Of a stretch of 64,000 bases of DNA, positions 27,836-37,764 are shown piece by piece; position 1 is the stretch's first letter, and each line of letters begins with the position of its first letter. The notes beneath the pieces are model-generated. The model was not told the origin of the DNA. It did no database searches and saw nothing but the letters and a program-made list of their open reading frames with translations. The translations under genes were made by a program, and so were the position numbers. The stretch lies in assembly GCA_036262035.1 (NCBI GenBank), contig DATAJS010000032.1, positions 310,001 to 374,000 on the forward strand, read 5' to 3'. The DNA is from Burkholderiales bacterium (lineage in GTDB: Bacteria > Pseudomonadota > Gammaproteobacteria > Burkholderiales > SG8-41).

Positions 27836-29227
27836 TCAATAGATCCCGGTGGTGTAGAACACCGCGATCGCGACGAACACCGCCGCCGTCTTGATCAGGG
27901 TGATGACGAAGATGTCGCCGTAGGCGACCTTGTGGGTGAGCCCGGTCACCGCGAGCAGCGTGATGACCGCGCCGTTGTGCGGCAGGGTATCCATGCCGCC
28001 GCTCGCCATCGACGCGATCCGGTGCAGCACCTCGAGCGGGATCCCGGCGGCGTTCGCCCCGGCCACGAAGCTGTCCGACATCGCCGCGAGCGCGATGGAC
28101 AGACCGCCCGAGGCCGACCCGGTGATGCCGGCCAGCGCGGTGACCGTCACCGCCTCGTTGACCAGCACGCCGGGGATCGCTTTCAGCCCGTCCGCGATGA
28201 GGAGGAACCCGGGCAGGGCCGCGATGACTCCGCCGAAGCCGTATTCGGCGGCGGTGTTGGTCGCCGCGAGCAGCGATCCCGCGACGGCGGTCTTGGTGCC
28301 TTCGGCGAAGCGCTCGCTCACCGGCTTCCACGCCAGCACGACCACGGTGACGATGCCCAGCAGGAGCGCGCCTTCCACCGCCCAGATCGCCGCCACCGAA
28401 TCGATCTGCGTCGTGAGCGGCTTGGCGAGCCCCGGCAGCTCGGTCGCGTGCGTCTTGCCGTAGAGCTGCGGGATCAGCGTGGTGAACACCTTGTTCATCA
28501 CCCCGACGATGAGGAGCGGCGAGATCGCGATCCAGGGATTCGGCAGCTTCTCCTCGGTGTAAGGCTCGGGCTCGTTGACGAGGTGGGTGCCGTAGCCTTC
28601 GCCGGCCGCGGCGGCGGTGCGCCGCCGCCACTCGAGATACAGGAGCCCGGTGACGAGGATGAACACCGCGCTGATCACGCCGAGCCACGGCGCGGCCCAG
28701 GTGTCGGTCTTGAAGAACGTCGTCGGGATGATGTTCTGGATCTGCGGGCTGCCGGGCAGCGCGTCCATGGTGAAGGTGAACGCGCCCAGCGCGATGGTGC
28801 CGGGGATGAGGCGCTTCGGGATGCCGCCCTGCCTGAACATCTCGGCCGCGAACGGATAGACCGCGAACACCACGACGAACAGCGACACCCCGCCGTAGGT
28901 GAGGAGCGCACACACCAGCACGATGGAGAGCATCGTGCGCTCCTTGCCGACCAGCGCGATCACCGCCGAGACGATCGACTTGGAGAATCCCGAGAGCTCG
29001 ATGACCTTGCCGAAAGTGGCTCCGAGCAGGAACACCGGCAGGTACGATTTGACGAAGCCCGCGAGCTTGTCCATGAAGACGCCGCTCATCATCGGCAGGA
29101 CGAACGACGGCTCGGTGAGCACCACCGCGAGCAGCGCGCACAGCGGCGCGAAGAGGATCACCGACAGCCCGCGATAGGCCACGTACATCAGCAGCGCGAG
29201 CGCGAGGACGACGACGAGCAGGCTCAT
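27836..29227 (-). CDS. GntP-family permease (hydroxy-acid or gluconate type)
   Basis: A 463-residue membrane protein with about 12 hydrophobic segments. GntP pattern: LLGATFGKVIELSGFSKSIV, MDALPGSPQIQNIIPTTFF, LVNEAVTVTALAGITGSASGGLSIAL and MASGGMDTLPHNGAVITLL. Members move gluconate, 3-hydroxybutyrate or other small carboxylates by H+ symport. The nearby 3-hydroxybutyrate dehydrogenase and PHA-like genes make a hydroxybutyrate role possible (inference). It is the last gene of the pfl transcript, 12 bp after the CBS gene. Confidence 0.85.
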   Translation of the reverse strand: MSLLVVVLALALLMYVAYRGLSVILFAPLCALLAVVLTEPSFVLPMMSGVFMDKLAGFVKSYLPVFLLGATFGKVIELSGFSKSIVSAVIALVGKERTMLSIVLVCALLTYGGVSLFVVVFAVYPFAAEMFRQGGIPKRLIPGTIALGAFTFTMDALPGSPQIQNIIPTTFFKTDTWAAPWLGVISAVFILVTGLLYLEWRRRTAAAAGEGYGTHLVNEPEPYTEEKLPNPWIAISPLLIVGVMNKVFTTLIPQLYGKTHATELPGLAKPLTTQIDSVAAIWAVEGALLLGIVTVVVLAWKPVSERFAEGTKTAVAGSLLAATNTAAEYGFGGVIAALPGFLLIADGLKAIPGVLVNEAVTVTALAGITGSASGGLSIALAAMSDSFVAGANAAGIPLEVLHRIASMASGGMDTLPHNGAVITLLAVTGLTHKVAYGDIFVITLIKTAAVFVAIAVFYTTGIY

Positions 29228-29239
29228 GGGCGCGGCCTC

Positions 29240-29734
29240 CTAGTAGCTGCTCGGATCGGGAAAAAGGAGCGTGAGACGCTCTTCCTGGAGGCGCCGCAGC
29301 AGGCGTTCGTGCCGCTCGATCAGCGAGCCCATGAGGTCGCGCACCGAGAGCACGCCTGCCACGCGGTTGTCGACCGCGACCGGAAGGTGGCGCACGCCGT
29401 GCTGGTGCATGACCGCGATGCACTCCGGGATGCGACTTGCCGGCGGTACCGTATGTACGCGGGTGGCCATGATCTCGCGCACGGTCACCTCGGCAGGCGC
29501 CAGGCGGGCGAGCAGCACGCGGCGCGCGAAGTCGCGCTCGGACACCACGCCGGCGAGCTTGCCGTTTTCCAGCACGACGAGAAAGCCGATGTGTTTATCG
29601 GCCATGAGCTGCAGCGCGTCGAGCACGCTCGCCTGCGGCGCGACGAAGATGAGCGGCTCGCGCCTTTTCGCCACCAGCTCGCCGGCCGTCGCGAACGGCG
29701 CAAGCTGCTCGAGCGATCTGAGCGGAATCTCCAT
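29240..29734 (-). CDS. Two-CBS-domain protein
   Basis: A 164-residue protein made of two CBS motifs: first around LIFVAPQASVLDALQLMADKHIGFLVV...GVVSERDFARRV, second around VHTVPPASRIPECIAVMHQHGVRHLPVA...GVLSVRDLMG. Both keep the terminal Asp (ERD, VRD) that contacts ribose of adenosine nucleotides, so AMP/ATP or similar sensing is likely. It lies between the AspT-type antiporter and the GntP permease, 6 bp after the former; it may tune one of these carriers to energy charge (inference). Confidence 0.88.
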   Translation of the reverse strand: MEIPLRSLEQLAPFATAGELVAKRREPLIFVAPQASVLDALQLMADKHIGFLVVLENGKLAGVVSERDFARRVLLARLAPAEVTVREIMATRVHTVPPASRIPECIAVMHQHGVRHLPVAVDNRVAGVLSVRDLMGSLIERHERLLRRLQEERLTLLFPDPSSY

Positions 29735-29740
29735 GGCCGC

Positions 29741-31327
29741 TCAGACCAGCGCGGCGGCGACGTTGACGAACAGGATCTTCAGGATCGTCATGCTCGGGAA
29801 GATCATCGCGTAGCCGACGTCGGGCCGGTCGGTGGGCGCGAGCTTGTTGCCGTAGGCGAGGATCGCGGGATTGCCGGTGGTGCCGGCGAGAATGCCCGCC
29901 ACCTGGTCGTACGGCATCCTGAACACGAGAAAGCCCAGGATCAGCACCGGCAGCACGAGCGCGCACAGCACCAGGGCGCCGAGTCCGAGCATCAGGAACC
30001 CGGTCTGGGCGACTGTCTGAACCACCGCGGTTCCCGAGGACATGCCGGCGTTGGCGAGGAACAGCGTGAGGCCCAGGTTGAACAGCACCTTGTTCGCCGA
30101 CAGCGGCATGGTCCAGTTGATGCCGCCGGTGCGCCCGATCCTGCCGAGGACCAGCGCGACCAGCAGCACGCCGATGATGCCGATCGCGAGCTTGCCGATG
30201 CCGGGCAGCGGGATGGTGATCGCGCCGAGCGCGAAGCCGAGCGCCATGCCGAGGCCGACTGAGATATAACTGACCTCTGCGGTGCCTTTGATCGAGTCGC
30301 CGAAGTACTTGCGAAGCGCGGGGAAGTGCGCCGCGCGGTTGGACAACAGGCCGACGCGGTCGCCGAACTCGAGGATCAGGTCCGGCGTCGGGAGCATGTC
30401 GGCGTCGCCGCGCCGCACGTGCAGGACGACCGTGTCCTTGCCGCCCGGGAGCTGGAGCTCGGAGAGCGGGCGTCCCACCACCGTCGGCCTGGACGCGAAC
30501 ACGCGCAGGTAATCGAGATCGCCGCGGTCCTTCGAGAACCGGCCCTGCGCCGCGCGCCCTATCGTCTCGGCCGCGAGCGCGAGCGCCTTCTTGCTCGGCG
30601 AGGCCGCGAGCAGCACGTCGTCTTCCTCGATCACCGAGTTGGCGTACGCCGGCTGATTGTGATGCGCGCGGCGCAAAGCGACGATCTGGATGCCGACCGG
30701 CAGCGCCTGCATGCTCTCGCCGACGGTCTTGCCGATGAACTCGGGGTTGTGCACCTCGATCTCGTGCAGCTCGAGGCCGGTCGAGGTCGTCTCGAACCTG
30801 GGCTTCATCACGAGGTACACCACGTACAGGAACAGGATCGGCCCCGCGACGCCGAACGGATACGAGACCGAGTAGCCGACGGCCGGATCCTTGTTGCCGA
30901 TCGCGGTCAGCGCCGCCTGCAGCGTCGCGGTGCTGGTGCCCGATCCGGCGAACAGCCCGTAGGCGATCCCTTCGGAGATCCCGAACCACTTCACGAACGC
31001 GATGCACACGAACCCGGCGAGCAGCACGCCGCACACGGCCATCACGTTCGCGCGCGCGCCGTCGCGGCTCGTCAGGCCCACGAAGAACTGCTTGCCGTAC
31101 TGCACGCCGACCGTATAGAGAAAGAGCGCGAGCCCCAGCGTTCCGATCATCGGCGCCGGCGCCGACTTGGGCGCGAACCAGCCCACCGCGATCGCGACGA
31201 AGAGCACCGCGCCGACGCCCAGCGAGAACCCCTTGATGTTGATCTCGCCGACGAGATAGCCGACCGCGATCGTGAAGAACAGCGCCAGCATGGGCTGCTG
31301 CTCGAGCAGCGTTTGGAAGAACTCCAT
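29741..31327 (-). CDS. AspT/YidE-type antiporter with two RCK_C domains
   Basis: A 528-residue membrane protein. Two AspT membrane halves (N-terminal TLLEQQPMLALFFTIAVGYLVGEINIKGFSLGVGAVLFV; C-terminal GLGMALGFALGAITIPLPG with FNLGLTLFLANAGMSSG) flank two TrkA-C/RCK_C domains (EIEVHNPEFIGKTVGE, FASRPTVVGRPLSELQLPGG). AspT exchanges aspartate for alanine; YidE relatives have other anions. GGAGGA lies before the ATG at 31327. As part of the pfl transcript it probably exports a fermentation product or exchanges dicarboxylates. Confidence 0.85.
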   Translation of the reverse strand: MEFFQTLLEQQPMLALFFTIAVGYLVGEINIKGFSLGVGAVLFVAIAVGWFAPKSAPAPMIGTLGLALFLYTVGVQYGKQFFVGLTSRDGARANVMAVCGVLLAGFVCIAFVKWFGISEGIAYGLFAGSGTSTATLQAALTAIGNKDPAVGYSVSYPFGVAGPILFLYVVYLVMKPRFETTSTGLELHEIEVHNPEFIGKTVGESMQALPVGIQIVALRRAHHNQPAYANSVIEEDDVLLAASPSKKALALAAETIGRAAQGRFSKDRGDLDYLRVFASRPTVVGRPLSELQLPGGKDTVVLHVRRGDADMLPTPDLILEFGDRVGLLSNRAAHFPALRKYFGDSIKGTAEVSYISVGLGMALGFALGAITIPLPGIGKLAIGIIGVLLVALVLGRIGRTGGINWTMPLSANKVLFNLGLTLFLANAGMSSGTAVVQTVAQTGFLMLGLGALVLCALVLPVLILGFLVFRMPYDQVAGILAGTTGNPAILAYGNKLAPTDRPDVGYAMIFPSMTILKILFVNVAAALV

Positions 31328-31344
31328 ACGTCCTCCTTCTCGTT

Positions 31345-32202
31345 CTAGTAGACGGTCAGCCCTCGGCTGCGGAACTGCCCGCGCACGCGCTCGGAGAGCT
31401 CGCGATCCGGCGGCTCGGTGTTTTCCAGCGGATACTCGAGCCCGAGCTTGTGCCACTTGTCCTTGCCCATCTGATGAAAGCGCAGGATCTCGACGCGCTC
31501 GAGCGACTTCAATCCGGCGGCGATGTCGGCGACCTTCTCGACGTTGTCGTAACCGTCGGTGAGCCCCGGCACGAGCACGTAGCGCAGCCACAGCGGGCGC
31601 CCCAGCGCCGACAGCCGCTTCGCGTAATCGACCGTGGGCTTGAGCGGCTGGCGGGTCACCTTCTCGTAGACCGCGGGATCGCCCGACTTGATGTCGAGCA
31701 GATGCAGGTCGATGAACGAGAGATCTTCGTCGGTGAACTTCTCGCCGAGCCGTCCCGAGGTGTCCATGCAGGTGTGCAGCCCCAGCGCCTTGCAGCGCTG
31801 GTAGATCTGCACGACGAAATCGTGCTGGAGCTGCGGCTCGCCGCCGGAGATCGTGATGCCGCCGCCCGAGAGCTTGAGCACGTTCGCGAACTGGCCGATG
31901 CGCTTCATCGCGCGGCTCACCGTGACCGGCGTGCCGTTGTGCTTGTGCCAGGTATCGGGGTTGTGACAGTACTGACAGCGCAGCAGACACCCGGTGAGGA
32001 AAGCGACGAAGCGCAGCCCCGGGCCGTCCACCGTGCTGCCGACCTCCCACGAGTGCACGTAGCCCGTCAGCTCGTCGCCGTACTCGAAATCGGCGACGTC
32101 CGAGGGATGGATCGCATAGTAGTCGGCCGCCTTGCGGTTCTCCGCCGCGCCGCTCCTGGTGACGTGCAAGTCCCAGCGGCTGGGCGCGATTGCCTGAGCC
32201 AT
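31345..32202 (-). CDS. pflA: Pyruvate formate-lyase activating enzyme
   Basis: A 285-residue radical SAM enzyme that installs the glycyl radical on PflB. The [4Fe-4S] motif is GCLLRCQYCHNPDTW (C-x3-C-x2-C), preceded by GSTVDGPGLRFVAFLTGC and followed by the SAM-binding ITISGGEPQLQ. The region before residue 45 is longer than in E. coli PflA and lacks a recognised domain. It starts 4 bp after pflB ends, so the two are co-expressed. Confidence 0.95.
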   Translation of the reverse strand: MAQAIAPSRWDLHVTRSGAAENRKAADYYAIHPSDVADFEYGDELTGYVHSWEVGSTVDGPGLRFVAFLTGCLLRCQYCHNPDTWHKHNGTPVTVSRAMKRIGQFANVLKLSGGGITISGGEPQLQHDFVVQIYQRCKALGLHTCMDTSGRLGEKFTDEDLSFIDLHLLDIKSGDPAVYEKVTRQPLKPTVDYAKRLSALGRPLWLRYVLVPGLTDGYDNVEKVADIAAGLKSLERVEILRFHQMGKDKWHKLGLEYPLENTEPPDRELSERVRGQFRSRGLTVY

Positions 32203-32206
32203 GGCC

Positions 32207-34462
32207 CTACATGCGTCCGTGGAAGGTGCGGTTGATGACGTCGAGCTGCTGCTCCCTGGTGAGCTTCACGAAGTTCACGGCGTAGCCCGACACCCGGATC
32301 GTGAGCTGCGGATACTTGTCCGGGTTCTTCATCGCGTCCTGCAGCGTCTCGCGGTTGAGCACGTTGACGTTGACGTGGAAGCCGCCGGTGCCGAAGTAGG
32401 CGTCGAGCGCGCCCACGCCCCGCTGGAGCTGGTCTTCCTGGCTGCCCAGCGCCGCCGGCACGACCGAGATCGTGAGCGAGATGCCGTCCTCGGCGTCGTC
32501 GTACGGGATCTTGGCGACCGACATGAGCGCGGCGAGCGCGCCGTGGGTGTCGCGGCCGTTCGAGGGATTCGCGCCCGGCGAGAAGGGCTCGCCGCGTCTG
32601 CGGCCGTCCGGCGTGTTGCCGGTGCCCTTGCCGTAGACCACGTTCGACGTGATGGTCAGCACCGACTGGGTGTGGACCGCGTCCCGGTAGGTCGGGTACA
32701 GGCGGATCTTGTTCATCATCGTCGAGACCAGCATGGTCGCGATCTCGTCCGCGCGCGCCTCGTTGTTGCCGTAGCACGGGAAATCGCCCTCGATCTCGAA
32801 GTCGACCATGAGCCCGCGCTCGTCGCGTATGGGTTTTACTTTGGCGTACTTGATCGCCGACAGGCTGTCCGCCGCGTGCGAGAGACCCGCGATACCGCAC
32901 GCCATGGTGCGCAGGATGTCGCGGTCGTGCAGCGCCATCTCGATCGCCTCGTAGCAATACTTGTCGTGCATGTAATGGATGCAGTTGAGCGCGTTGACGT
33001 AGACCTTGGCGAGCCAGTCGAGCATCGGATCGAGGCGGTCCATCACCTCGTCGTAATCGAGCACGTCACCGCCGACCGGCGCGAGCTTCGGTCCGACCTG
33101 CTGTCCGCTGAGCTCGTCACGCCCGCCGTTGAGCGCGTACAGCAATGTCTTGGGCAGGTTCACGCGTGCGCCGAAGAACTGCATCTGCTTGCCGATGCGC
33201 ATGGCGGACACGCAGCACGCGATCGCGCAGTCGTCGCCCCACTTCGGCCGCATCAGGTCGTCCGACTCGTACTGGATCGCGCTGGTGTCGACCGAGGTCT
33301 TGACCGCGAAACGCTTGAAGCCCTCGGGCAGCCGGGGCGACCAGAATACGGTCAGGTTGGGCTCGGGCGCCGGGCCGAGGTTGTACAGCGTGTGCAGCAT
33401 CCGAAACGCGCTCCTGGTGACCAGCGTGCGGCCGTCCTCGCCCATGCCGCCCAGCGTCTCGGTCACCCATACCGGGTCGCCCGAGAAGAGCTGGTTGTAT
33501 TCCGGCGCGCGCAGGAAGCGCACGATGCGCCATTTGATGACGAGATCGTCGATGATCTCCTGCGCCTGGGTCTCGGTGAGCCGGCCTTCCGAAAGGTCGC
33601 GCTCGAAGTAGATGTCCCAGAACGTGGAGAGACGGCCGGCGGACATCGCTGCGCCGTTCTGCTGCTTGATCGCCGCGAGGTACGCGAAATACGTCCACTG
33701 CACCGCCTCGCGCGCGTTGGTCGCCGGCCCCGAAATGTCGTAGCCGTAGTTCGACCCCATCTGCTTGAGCTCCCTGAGCGACCGGATCTGCTCGGAGAGC
33801 TCCTCGCGCAGGCGTATGACGTCCTCGGTCGAGTGCCGCTCGTCGAGCTCGCGCTTCTCGCGCTCCTTGTCGGCGACGAGGAAATCGATGCCGTACAGCG
33901 CGACGCGGCGGTAGTCGCCGATGATGCGGCCGCGGCCGTAGGCGTCGGGCAGGCCGGTCACGACGTGCGACGAGCGCGCCCTGCGGATCTCGGGCGTGTA
34001 GACGTCGAACACCCCGTCGTTGTGAGTCTTGCGGTACTTGGTGAAGATCTCCTCGAGCTGGGGGTCGGGCTTGTAGCCGTACGACTCCAGGCTCGTCGCG
34101 ACCACGCGCCAGCCGCCGAACGGCATGATCGCGCGCTTCAGCGGCGCGTCGGTCTGCAGCCCGACGATGATCTCGTTGTCCTTGTCGATGTAGCCGGGAC
34201 CGTGTGCGGTTATGCCCGACGGCACCTGCGAGACGTCGAGCACGCCTTTCTCGCGCTCCCTGGCGAGCAGCGGCCCGAGCCGGGCCCATATTGCGCGCGT
34301 GCGGTCGGTGGGTGGTGCGAGGAAAGCGTCGTCGCCTTCGTACGGGGTGTAGTTGCGCTGGATGAAGTCGCGCACGTTGACGCGGTGCTGCCACGTGCCG
34401 GGCGCGAAGCCGCGCCATGCGATTTCCCATTTCTCGGTGGGGGATTGCAGTACGGCTGACAT
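32207..34462 (-). CDS. pflB: Pyruvate formate-lyase (formate C-acetyltransferase)
   Basis: A 751-residue glycyl-radical enzyme making acetyl-CoA and formate from pyruvate without oxygen. Active-site Cys pair is in [14 protein letters not shown], and the glycyl-radical loop is RVSGYAVNF with Gly726 near the C-terminus. Length matches E. coli PflB (about 760). GGAGGA precedes the ATG at 34462. The palindrome at 34522-34539 is centred 68 bp upstream, so the pflB-pflA-antiporter-CBS-GntP run is probably regulon-controlled. PFL is uncommon in obligately respiratory betaproteobacteria, so it implies low-oxygen fermentation. Confidence 0.97.
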   Translation of the reverse strand: MSAVLQSPTEKWEIAWRGFAPGTWQHRVNVRDFIQRNYTPYEGDDAFLAPPTDRTRAIWARLGPLLAREREKGVLDVSQVPSGITAHGPGYIDKDNEIIVGLQTDAPLKRAIMPFGGWRVVATSLESYGYKPDPQLEEIFTKYRKTHNDGVFDVYTPEIRRARSSHVVTGLPDAYGRGRIIGDYRRVALYGIDFLVADKEREKRELDERHSTEDVIRLREELSEQIRSLRELKQMGSNYGYDISGPATNAREAVQWTYFAYLAAIKQQNGAAMSAGRLSTFWDIYFERDLSEGRLTETQAQEIIDDLVIKWRIVRFLRAPEYNQLFSGDPVWVTETLGGMGEDGRTLVTRSAFRMLHTLYNLGPAPEPNLTVFWSPRLPEGFKRFAVKTSVDTSAIQYESDDLMRPKWGDDCAIACCVSAMRIGKQMQFFGARVNLPKTLLYALNGGRDELSGQQVGPKLAPVGGDVLDYDEVMDRLDPMLDWLAKVYVNALNCIHYMHDKYCYEAIEMALHDRDILRTMACGIAGLSHAADSLSAIKYAKVKPIRDERGLMVDFEIEGDFPCYGNNEARADEIATMLVSTMMNKIRLYPTYRDAVHTQSVLTITSNVVYGKGTGNTPDGRRRGEPFSPGANPSNGRDTHGALAALMSVAKIPYDDAEDGISLTISVVPAALGSQEDQLQRGVGALDAYFGTGGFHVNVNVLNRETLQDAMKNPDKYPQLTIRVSGYAVNFVKLTREQQLDVINRTFHGRM

Positions 34463-34521
34463 ACGTCCTCCTTGGCGGTGGTTTGCTGCAGGCAGTGTCC
34501 GCGCAGTACCGGGCCAAAGAA

Positions 34522-34539
34522 ATTGGACCTTGGTCGCAG
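34522..34539. promoter_or_regulatory. GGACC palindrome 6 (upstream of pflB)
   Basis: ATTGGACCTTGGTCGCAG has a perfect left half and core with a degenerate right arm, centred 68 bp upstream of the pflB ATG, in the 120-bp gap after the sulP stop. Confidence 0.72.
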
Positions 34540-34582
34540 AGGTCGGCGTCGCGTTTCCGACATCCGACGGCGCGCCGGCTTT

Positions 34583-36241
34583 TCAGGACACCGGTTGCAG
34601 GATGATCTCGGACGGCATCGCGCCGCCCTGCGCGCGCATCGCCTGATAGCGCTCGATCACCGCGCGCGCGTTGAAGAACAGTCGGTCGCGCCCGAGCTGG
34701 CGGTCGAAGCCGGCGCGCCGCACGACCTCGAGCACGCCGGGATTGAGCGCGGCGAGCCACACCGCCGCGCCGCGCTCGCTCGCGCGGCGGTCGGCTTCGA
34801 TGAGCGCCTGCAGCGCCGAGTACTCGATGTCGTGCACGCGGCTCATGTCGAACGCGAGCACGCACGGCTTGTGCTGCGCGACCAGCGCGCGCACCTGCTC
34901 CGCCACGTACTCGGCGTTGAGGAAGAACAGCCGGCCCTCGGGACGCAGGATCAGCAGGCCCTCGAAGCTCTCGTCGTCGGGATGCTCCGGCGAGAGCGGG
35001 CGCAGCACGTCCGCGCCGCGCTTCCTGACGATGACCGACACGCGCGGACGGGCGAGCTGGCTCGCGAGGCCGATCGTCGAGATCACGATCGCGACCACGA
35101 TGCCCTCGAGCGTTCCGAACGCGAGCACGCCCGCGCACGCGGCGAGCGCCCAGCGGAACTCCATGGCGCGCACGTCGCGGATCGCGCGGAACTCGTCGGG
35201 ACGGATGAGGCCGACCGAGTACACGATGACGATCGCGGCGAGCGTCGCCTGCGGCAGCGGCCCGAGCAGCGGCGCCACGAACAGCATCGTCGCGAGCGCC
35301 GCCCCCGCGTTCACGAGCGAAGCGTTCTGCGTGCGTCCGCCCGCCGCGCGCACCACCGCAGTCTGCGACGTGCCGCCGCCGGCGGGCATCGCCCCGAACA
35401 GCGCGCCCGCGGCGTTGGCCGCACCGGTCGCGAGGAGCTCGCGGCCCGCATTGACGGGCGGCTCGTCGGAGCGGCCGAACGCCCGCCCCGCGGCGATGGT
35501 CTCGGTGAAGCTCATGAGCGCGATGCCGAGCGCGCCCGGCAGCATCTGCCAGGCGAGCGACACGTCGGGCAGCGTGATCGAAGGCAAGCCCTGCGGGATG
35601 AAGCCCACGGTGGACACGCCCATGGCGGGGAGCGCGAGAAACCACGAGGCCGCAATGCCTCCGCCCACCGCGACGAGCGGCGCCGGCGAATGCGGCCACA
35701 GCCGCTCCATGCCGATCAGCACGACGAACGTCGCCGCGGCCACCGCGAGCGTCGCCGCCGAGGTCTCGGGCACGTGCTGCGCGATGCTCACCGCATCGCT
35801 GAAAAAACCTGCCTTCGCGATGTGGATACCGAGGAGCTTGGGCACCTGGTCGAGCACGATCACGAGGCCGATGCCCGCCTTGAAGCCGGTCAGCACCGGC
35901 ACCGAGATGAAGTTGGCGACGAAGCCGAGCTTGAGGAATTTCGCGGCGATCAGGATCGCGCCGACCAGCAGAGTCAGCGTCGCCGTCGCGCCGATCAGCT
36001 TGCCGGGATCGCCGCCGGGCGCGACGAGCGCGAGCTGCGTGCCGGTGAGGATCGCGATCGTCGTGGTCGAGCTCACCGACAGCACGCGCGACGAGCCGAG
36101 CAGCGCGTACAGCGCCATGGGAACGAAAGCGGTATAGAGACCCACCGCCACCGGCAGCCCGGCGATGGTCGCGTACGCCATCGCCTTCGGCAGGACGACC
36201 GCCGCCGCGGTCAGCCCGGCGACGACGTCGAAGCGCAGCAC
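34583..36241 (-). CDS. SulP-family anion transporter with STAS domain
   Basis: A 552-residue protein: SulP core starting FDVVAGLTAAAVVLPKAMAYATIAGLP, then the family block GFKAGIGLVIVLDQVPKLLGI and FIPQGLPSITLP, about 12 hydrophobic segments in all, and a C-terminal STAS domain (residues 430-540) with VLAFDMSRVHDIEYSALQAL. Start is GTG at 36241; N-terminus is slightly short. SulP proteins carry sulfate, bicarbonate or C4-dicarboxylates. It is the last gene of the eight-gene energy operon, 10 bp after ppk2; a carboxylate or bicarbonate role would fit that context better than sulfate (inference). Confidence 0.87.
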   Translation of the reverse strand: MLRFDVVAGLTAAAVVLPKAMAYATIAGLPVAVGLYTAFVPMALYALLGSSRVLSVSSTTTIAILTGTQLALVAPGGDPGKLIGATATLTLLVGAILIAAKFLKLGFVANFISVPVLTGFKAGIGLVIVLDQVPKLLGIHIAKAGFFSDAVSIAQHVPETSAATLAVAAATFVVLIGMERLWPHSPAPLVAVGGGIAASWFLALPAMGVSTVGFIPQGLPSITLPDVSLAWQMLPGALGIALMSFTETIAAGRAFGRSDEPPVNAGRELLATGAANAAGALFGAMPAGGGTSQTAVVRAAGGRTQNASLVNAGAALATMLFVAPLLGPLPQATLAAIVIVYSVGLIRPDEFRAIRDVRAMEFRWALAACAGVLAFGTLEGIVVAIVISTIGLASQLARPRVSVIVRKRGADVLRPLSPEHPDDESFEGLLILRPEGRLFFLNAEYVAEQVRALVAQHKPCVLAFDMSRVHDIEYSALQALIEADRRASERGAAVWLAALNPGVLEVVRRAGFDRQLGRDRLFFNARAVIERYQAMRAQGGAMPSEIILQPVS

Positions 36242-36251
36242 GGCGCCGCCG

Positions 36252-37100
36252 TCAGTAGCGTTCCGGCACGTACTTGAAGGGATAGTCGACGGCCTTGTAG
36301 CGTCCGATCTTGCGCCTGGGCAGCTTCACCTTCCCGGTCGGGACGTTCTTGTACGGCACGTGCGCCAGCAGATGGCTGATCACGTTGAGCCGCACCCGCT
36401 TCTTGTCCTCGGAGCGCGCGACGTACCACGGCGCCCACGGGGTGTCGGTGGCGGCGAACATCTCGTCGCGCGCACGGGTGTAATCGTCCCAGCGGTCGTA
36501 GGACTTCACGTCCATCGGGGACAGCTTCCAGACCTTGCGCCCGTCGTGGATGCGCGATTCGAGCCGCCGCGTCTGCTCCTCGGCGCTCACCTCGAGCCAG
36601 TACTTGAGCAGGATGATCCCCGAGTTGACCATCATCTGCTCCATCAGCGGCACGACCTTGAGGAAGCGCTGAACCTGGTCTTCGCTGGAGAAACCCATCA
36701 CGCGCTCCACCCCCGCGCGGTTGTACCAGCTGCGGTCGAAGATGACGACTTCACCCCCGGCCGGAAAGTGCGGGACGTAGCGCTGCGCGTACATCTGCGA
36801 CTTCTCGCGCTCGCTCGGCGCGGGCAGCGCGACGACGCGGAACACGCGCGGGCTCACGCGCTCGGTGAGCGCCTTGATCGTGCCGCCCTTGCCGGCGCCG
36901 TCGCGGCCTTCGAACACGACGCAGACTTTCAGGCCCTTGTGCTTGACCCATTCCTGAAGCTTGACGAGCTCGACGTGCAGCTTCTTCAGCGCCTTGTCGT
37001 ATTCCTTGCCGGAGAGACCGTGCTTCTCGTCCGCCTTCTCCGCCCCTCGGCGCTCGGCGACCGCCGCGCCGCCGTCGGTCTTGTCGGGTTTTCTGTCCAT
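36252..37100 (-). CDS. ppk2: Polyphosphate kinase 2
   Basis: A 282-residue PPK2 that moves phosphate between polyphosphate and nucleotides. Walker A is FEGRDGAGKGGTIKAL; Walker B and lid region VVIFDRSWYNRAGVERVMGF; the PPK2 block KYWLEVSAEEQTRRLESRIHDGRKVWKLSPMD follows. Single-domain length suits class I, which favours making NTP from NDP and polyphosphate. It is embedded between CoA-transferase and SulP genes with gaps of 2 and 10 bp, so it is part of a module that makes ATP without respiration. Confidence 0.95.
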   Translation of the reverse strand: MDRKPDKTDGGAAVAERRGAEKADEKHGLSGKEYDKALKKLHVELVKLQEWVKHKGLKVCVVFEGRDGAGKGGTIKALTERVSPRVFRVVALPAPSEREKSQMYAQRYVPHFPAGGEVVIFDRSWYNRAGVERVMGFSSEDQVQRFLKVVPLMEQMMVNSGIILLKYWLEVSAEEQTRRLESRIHDGRKVWKLSPMDVKSYDRWDDYTRARDEMFAATDTPWAPWYVARSEDKKRVRLNVISHLLAHVPYKNVPTGKVKLPRRKIGRYKAVDYPFKYVPERY

Positions 37101-37102
37101 GA

Positions 37103-37753
37103 TCAGATCGCCATTTCCGGAACGTTGGCAGGCACTGCGAGCTCGGCTTCGGTCGCCTCCTGCACCTGCTGCACCGTCACGCCGGGCGCGGTCTCGAGCA
37201 GCGTCGCGCGCCCTTGCGGAAACGCGATCACCGCGAGCTCGGTCACGACCAGGTCCACCGGCCGCGACGAGGTGAGCGGCAGCGTGCAGCGGCCCACGAT
37301 CTTCGACTTGCCCTTGGCGGTGTGCTGCATCGCGATCACCACGCGCTTGGCGCCGGCGACCAGGTCCATCGCGCCGCCCATGCCGGGCACCATCTTGCCG
37401 GGGATCATCCAGTTCGCGAGGCGGCCGCCCTGGTCGACCTGCAGCGCGCCGAGCACGGTCATGTCGACGTGTCCGCCGCGGATGAGCCCGAACGACATCG
37501 CGCTGTCGAATGCGGCCGCGCCGGGCAGCGCGGTGACCGGGCGTCCGCCGGCGTCGGTGAGGCGCGCCTGGATCATGCCCTGGTCCGCGACCGCGCCGCC
37601 GCCGATGAGGCCGTTCTCCGACTGGAAATACACCTGCAGGCCCGCCGGCAGGTAGTTCGCGACCTGCGTCGGGATGCCGATGCCGAGGTTGACGAGCATG
37701 CCGCTCTTCAGCTCGCGGGCGATGCGTCGGGCGATGAGCTCGGGTGCGTCCAT
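37103..37753 (-). CDS. 3-oxoacid/acetate CoA-transferase, subunit B
   Basis: A 216-residue family I CoA-transferase beta subunit: ARRIARELKSGMLVNLGIGIPTQVANYLP, then the active-site Glu in SENGLIGGG, and GGHVDMTVLGALQVDQGGRLANW. The Glu of SENG forms the CoA thioester. With subunit A it would transfer CoA among acetate, acetoacetate, propionate or butyrate. ATG at 37753; 11 bp after subunit A. Confidence 0.92.
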   Translation of the reverse strand: MDAPELIARRIARELKSGMLVNLGIGIPTQVANYLPAGLQVYFQSENGLIGGGAVADQGMIQARLTDAGGRPVTALPGAAAFDSAMSFGLIRGGHVDMTVLGALQVDQGGRLANWMIPGKMVPGMGGAMDLVAGAKRVVIAMQHTAKGKSKIVGRCTLPLTSSRPVDLVVTELAVIAFPQGRATLLETAPGVTVQQVQEATEAELAVPANVPEMAI

Positions 37754-37764
37754 GTGCTTGAGCC

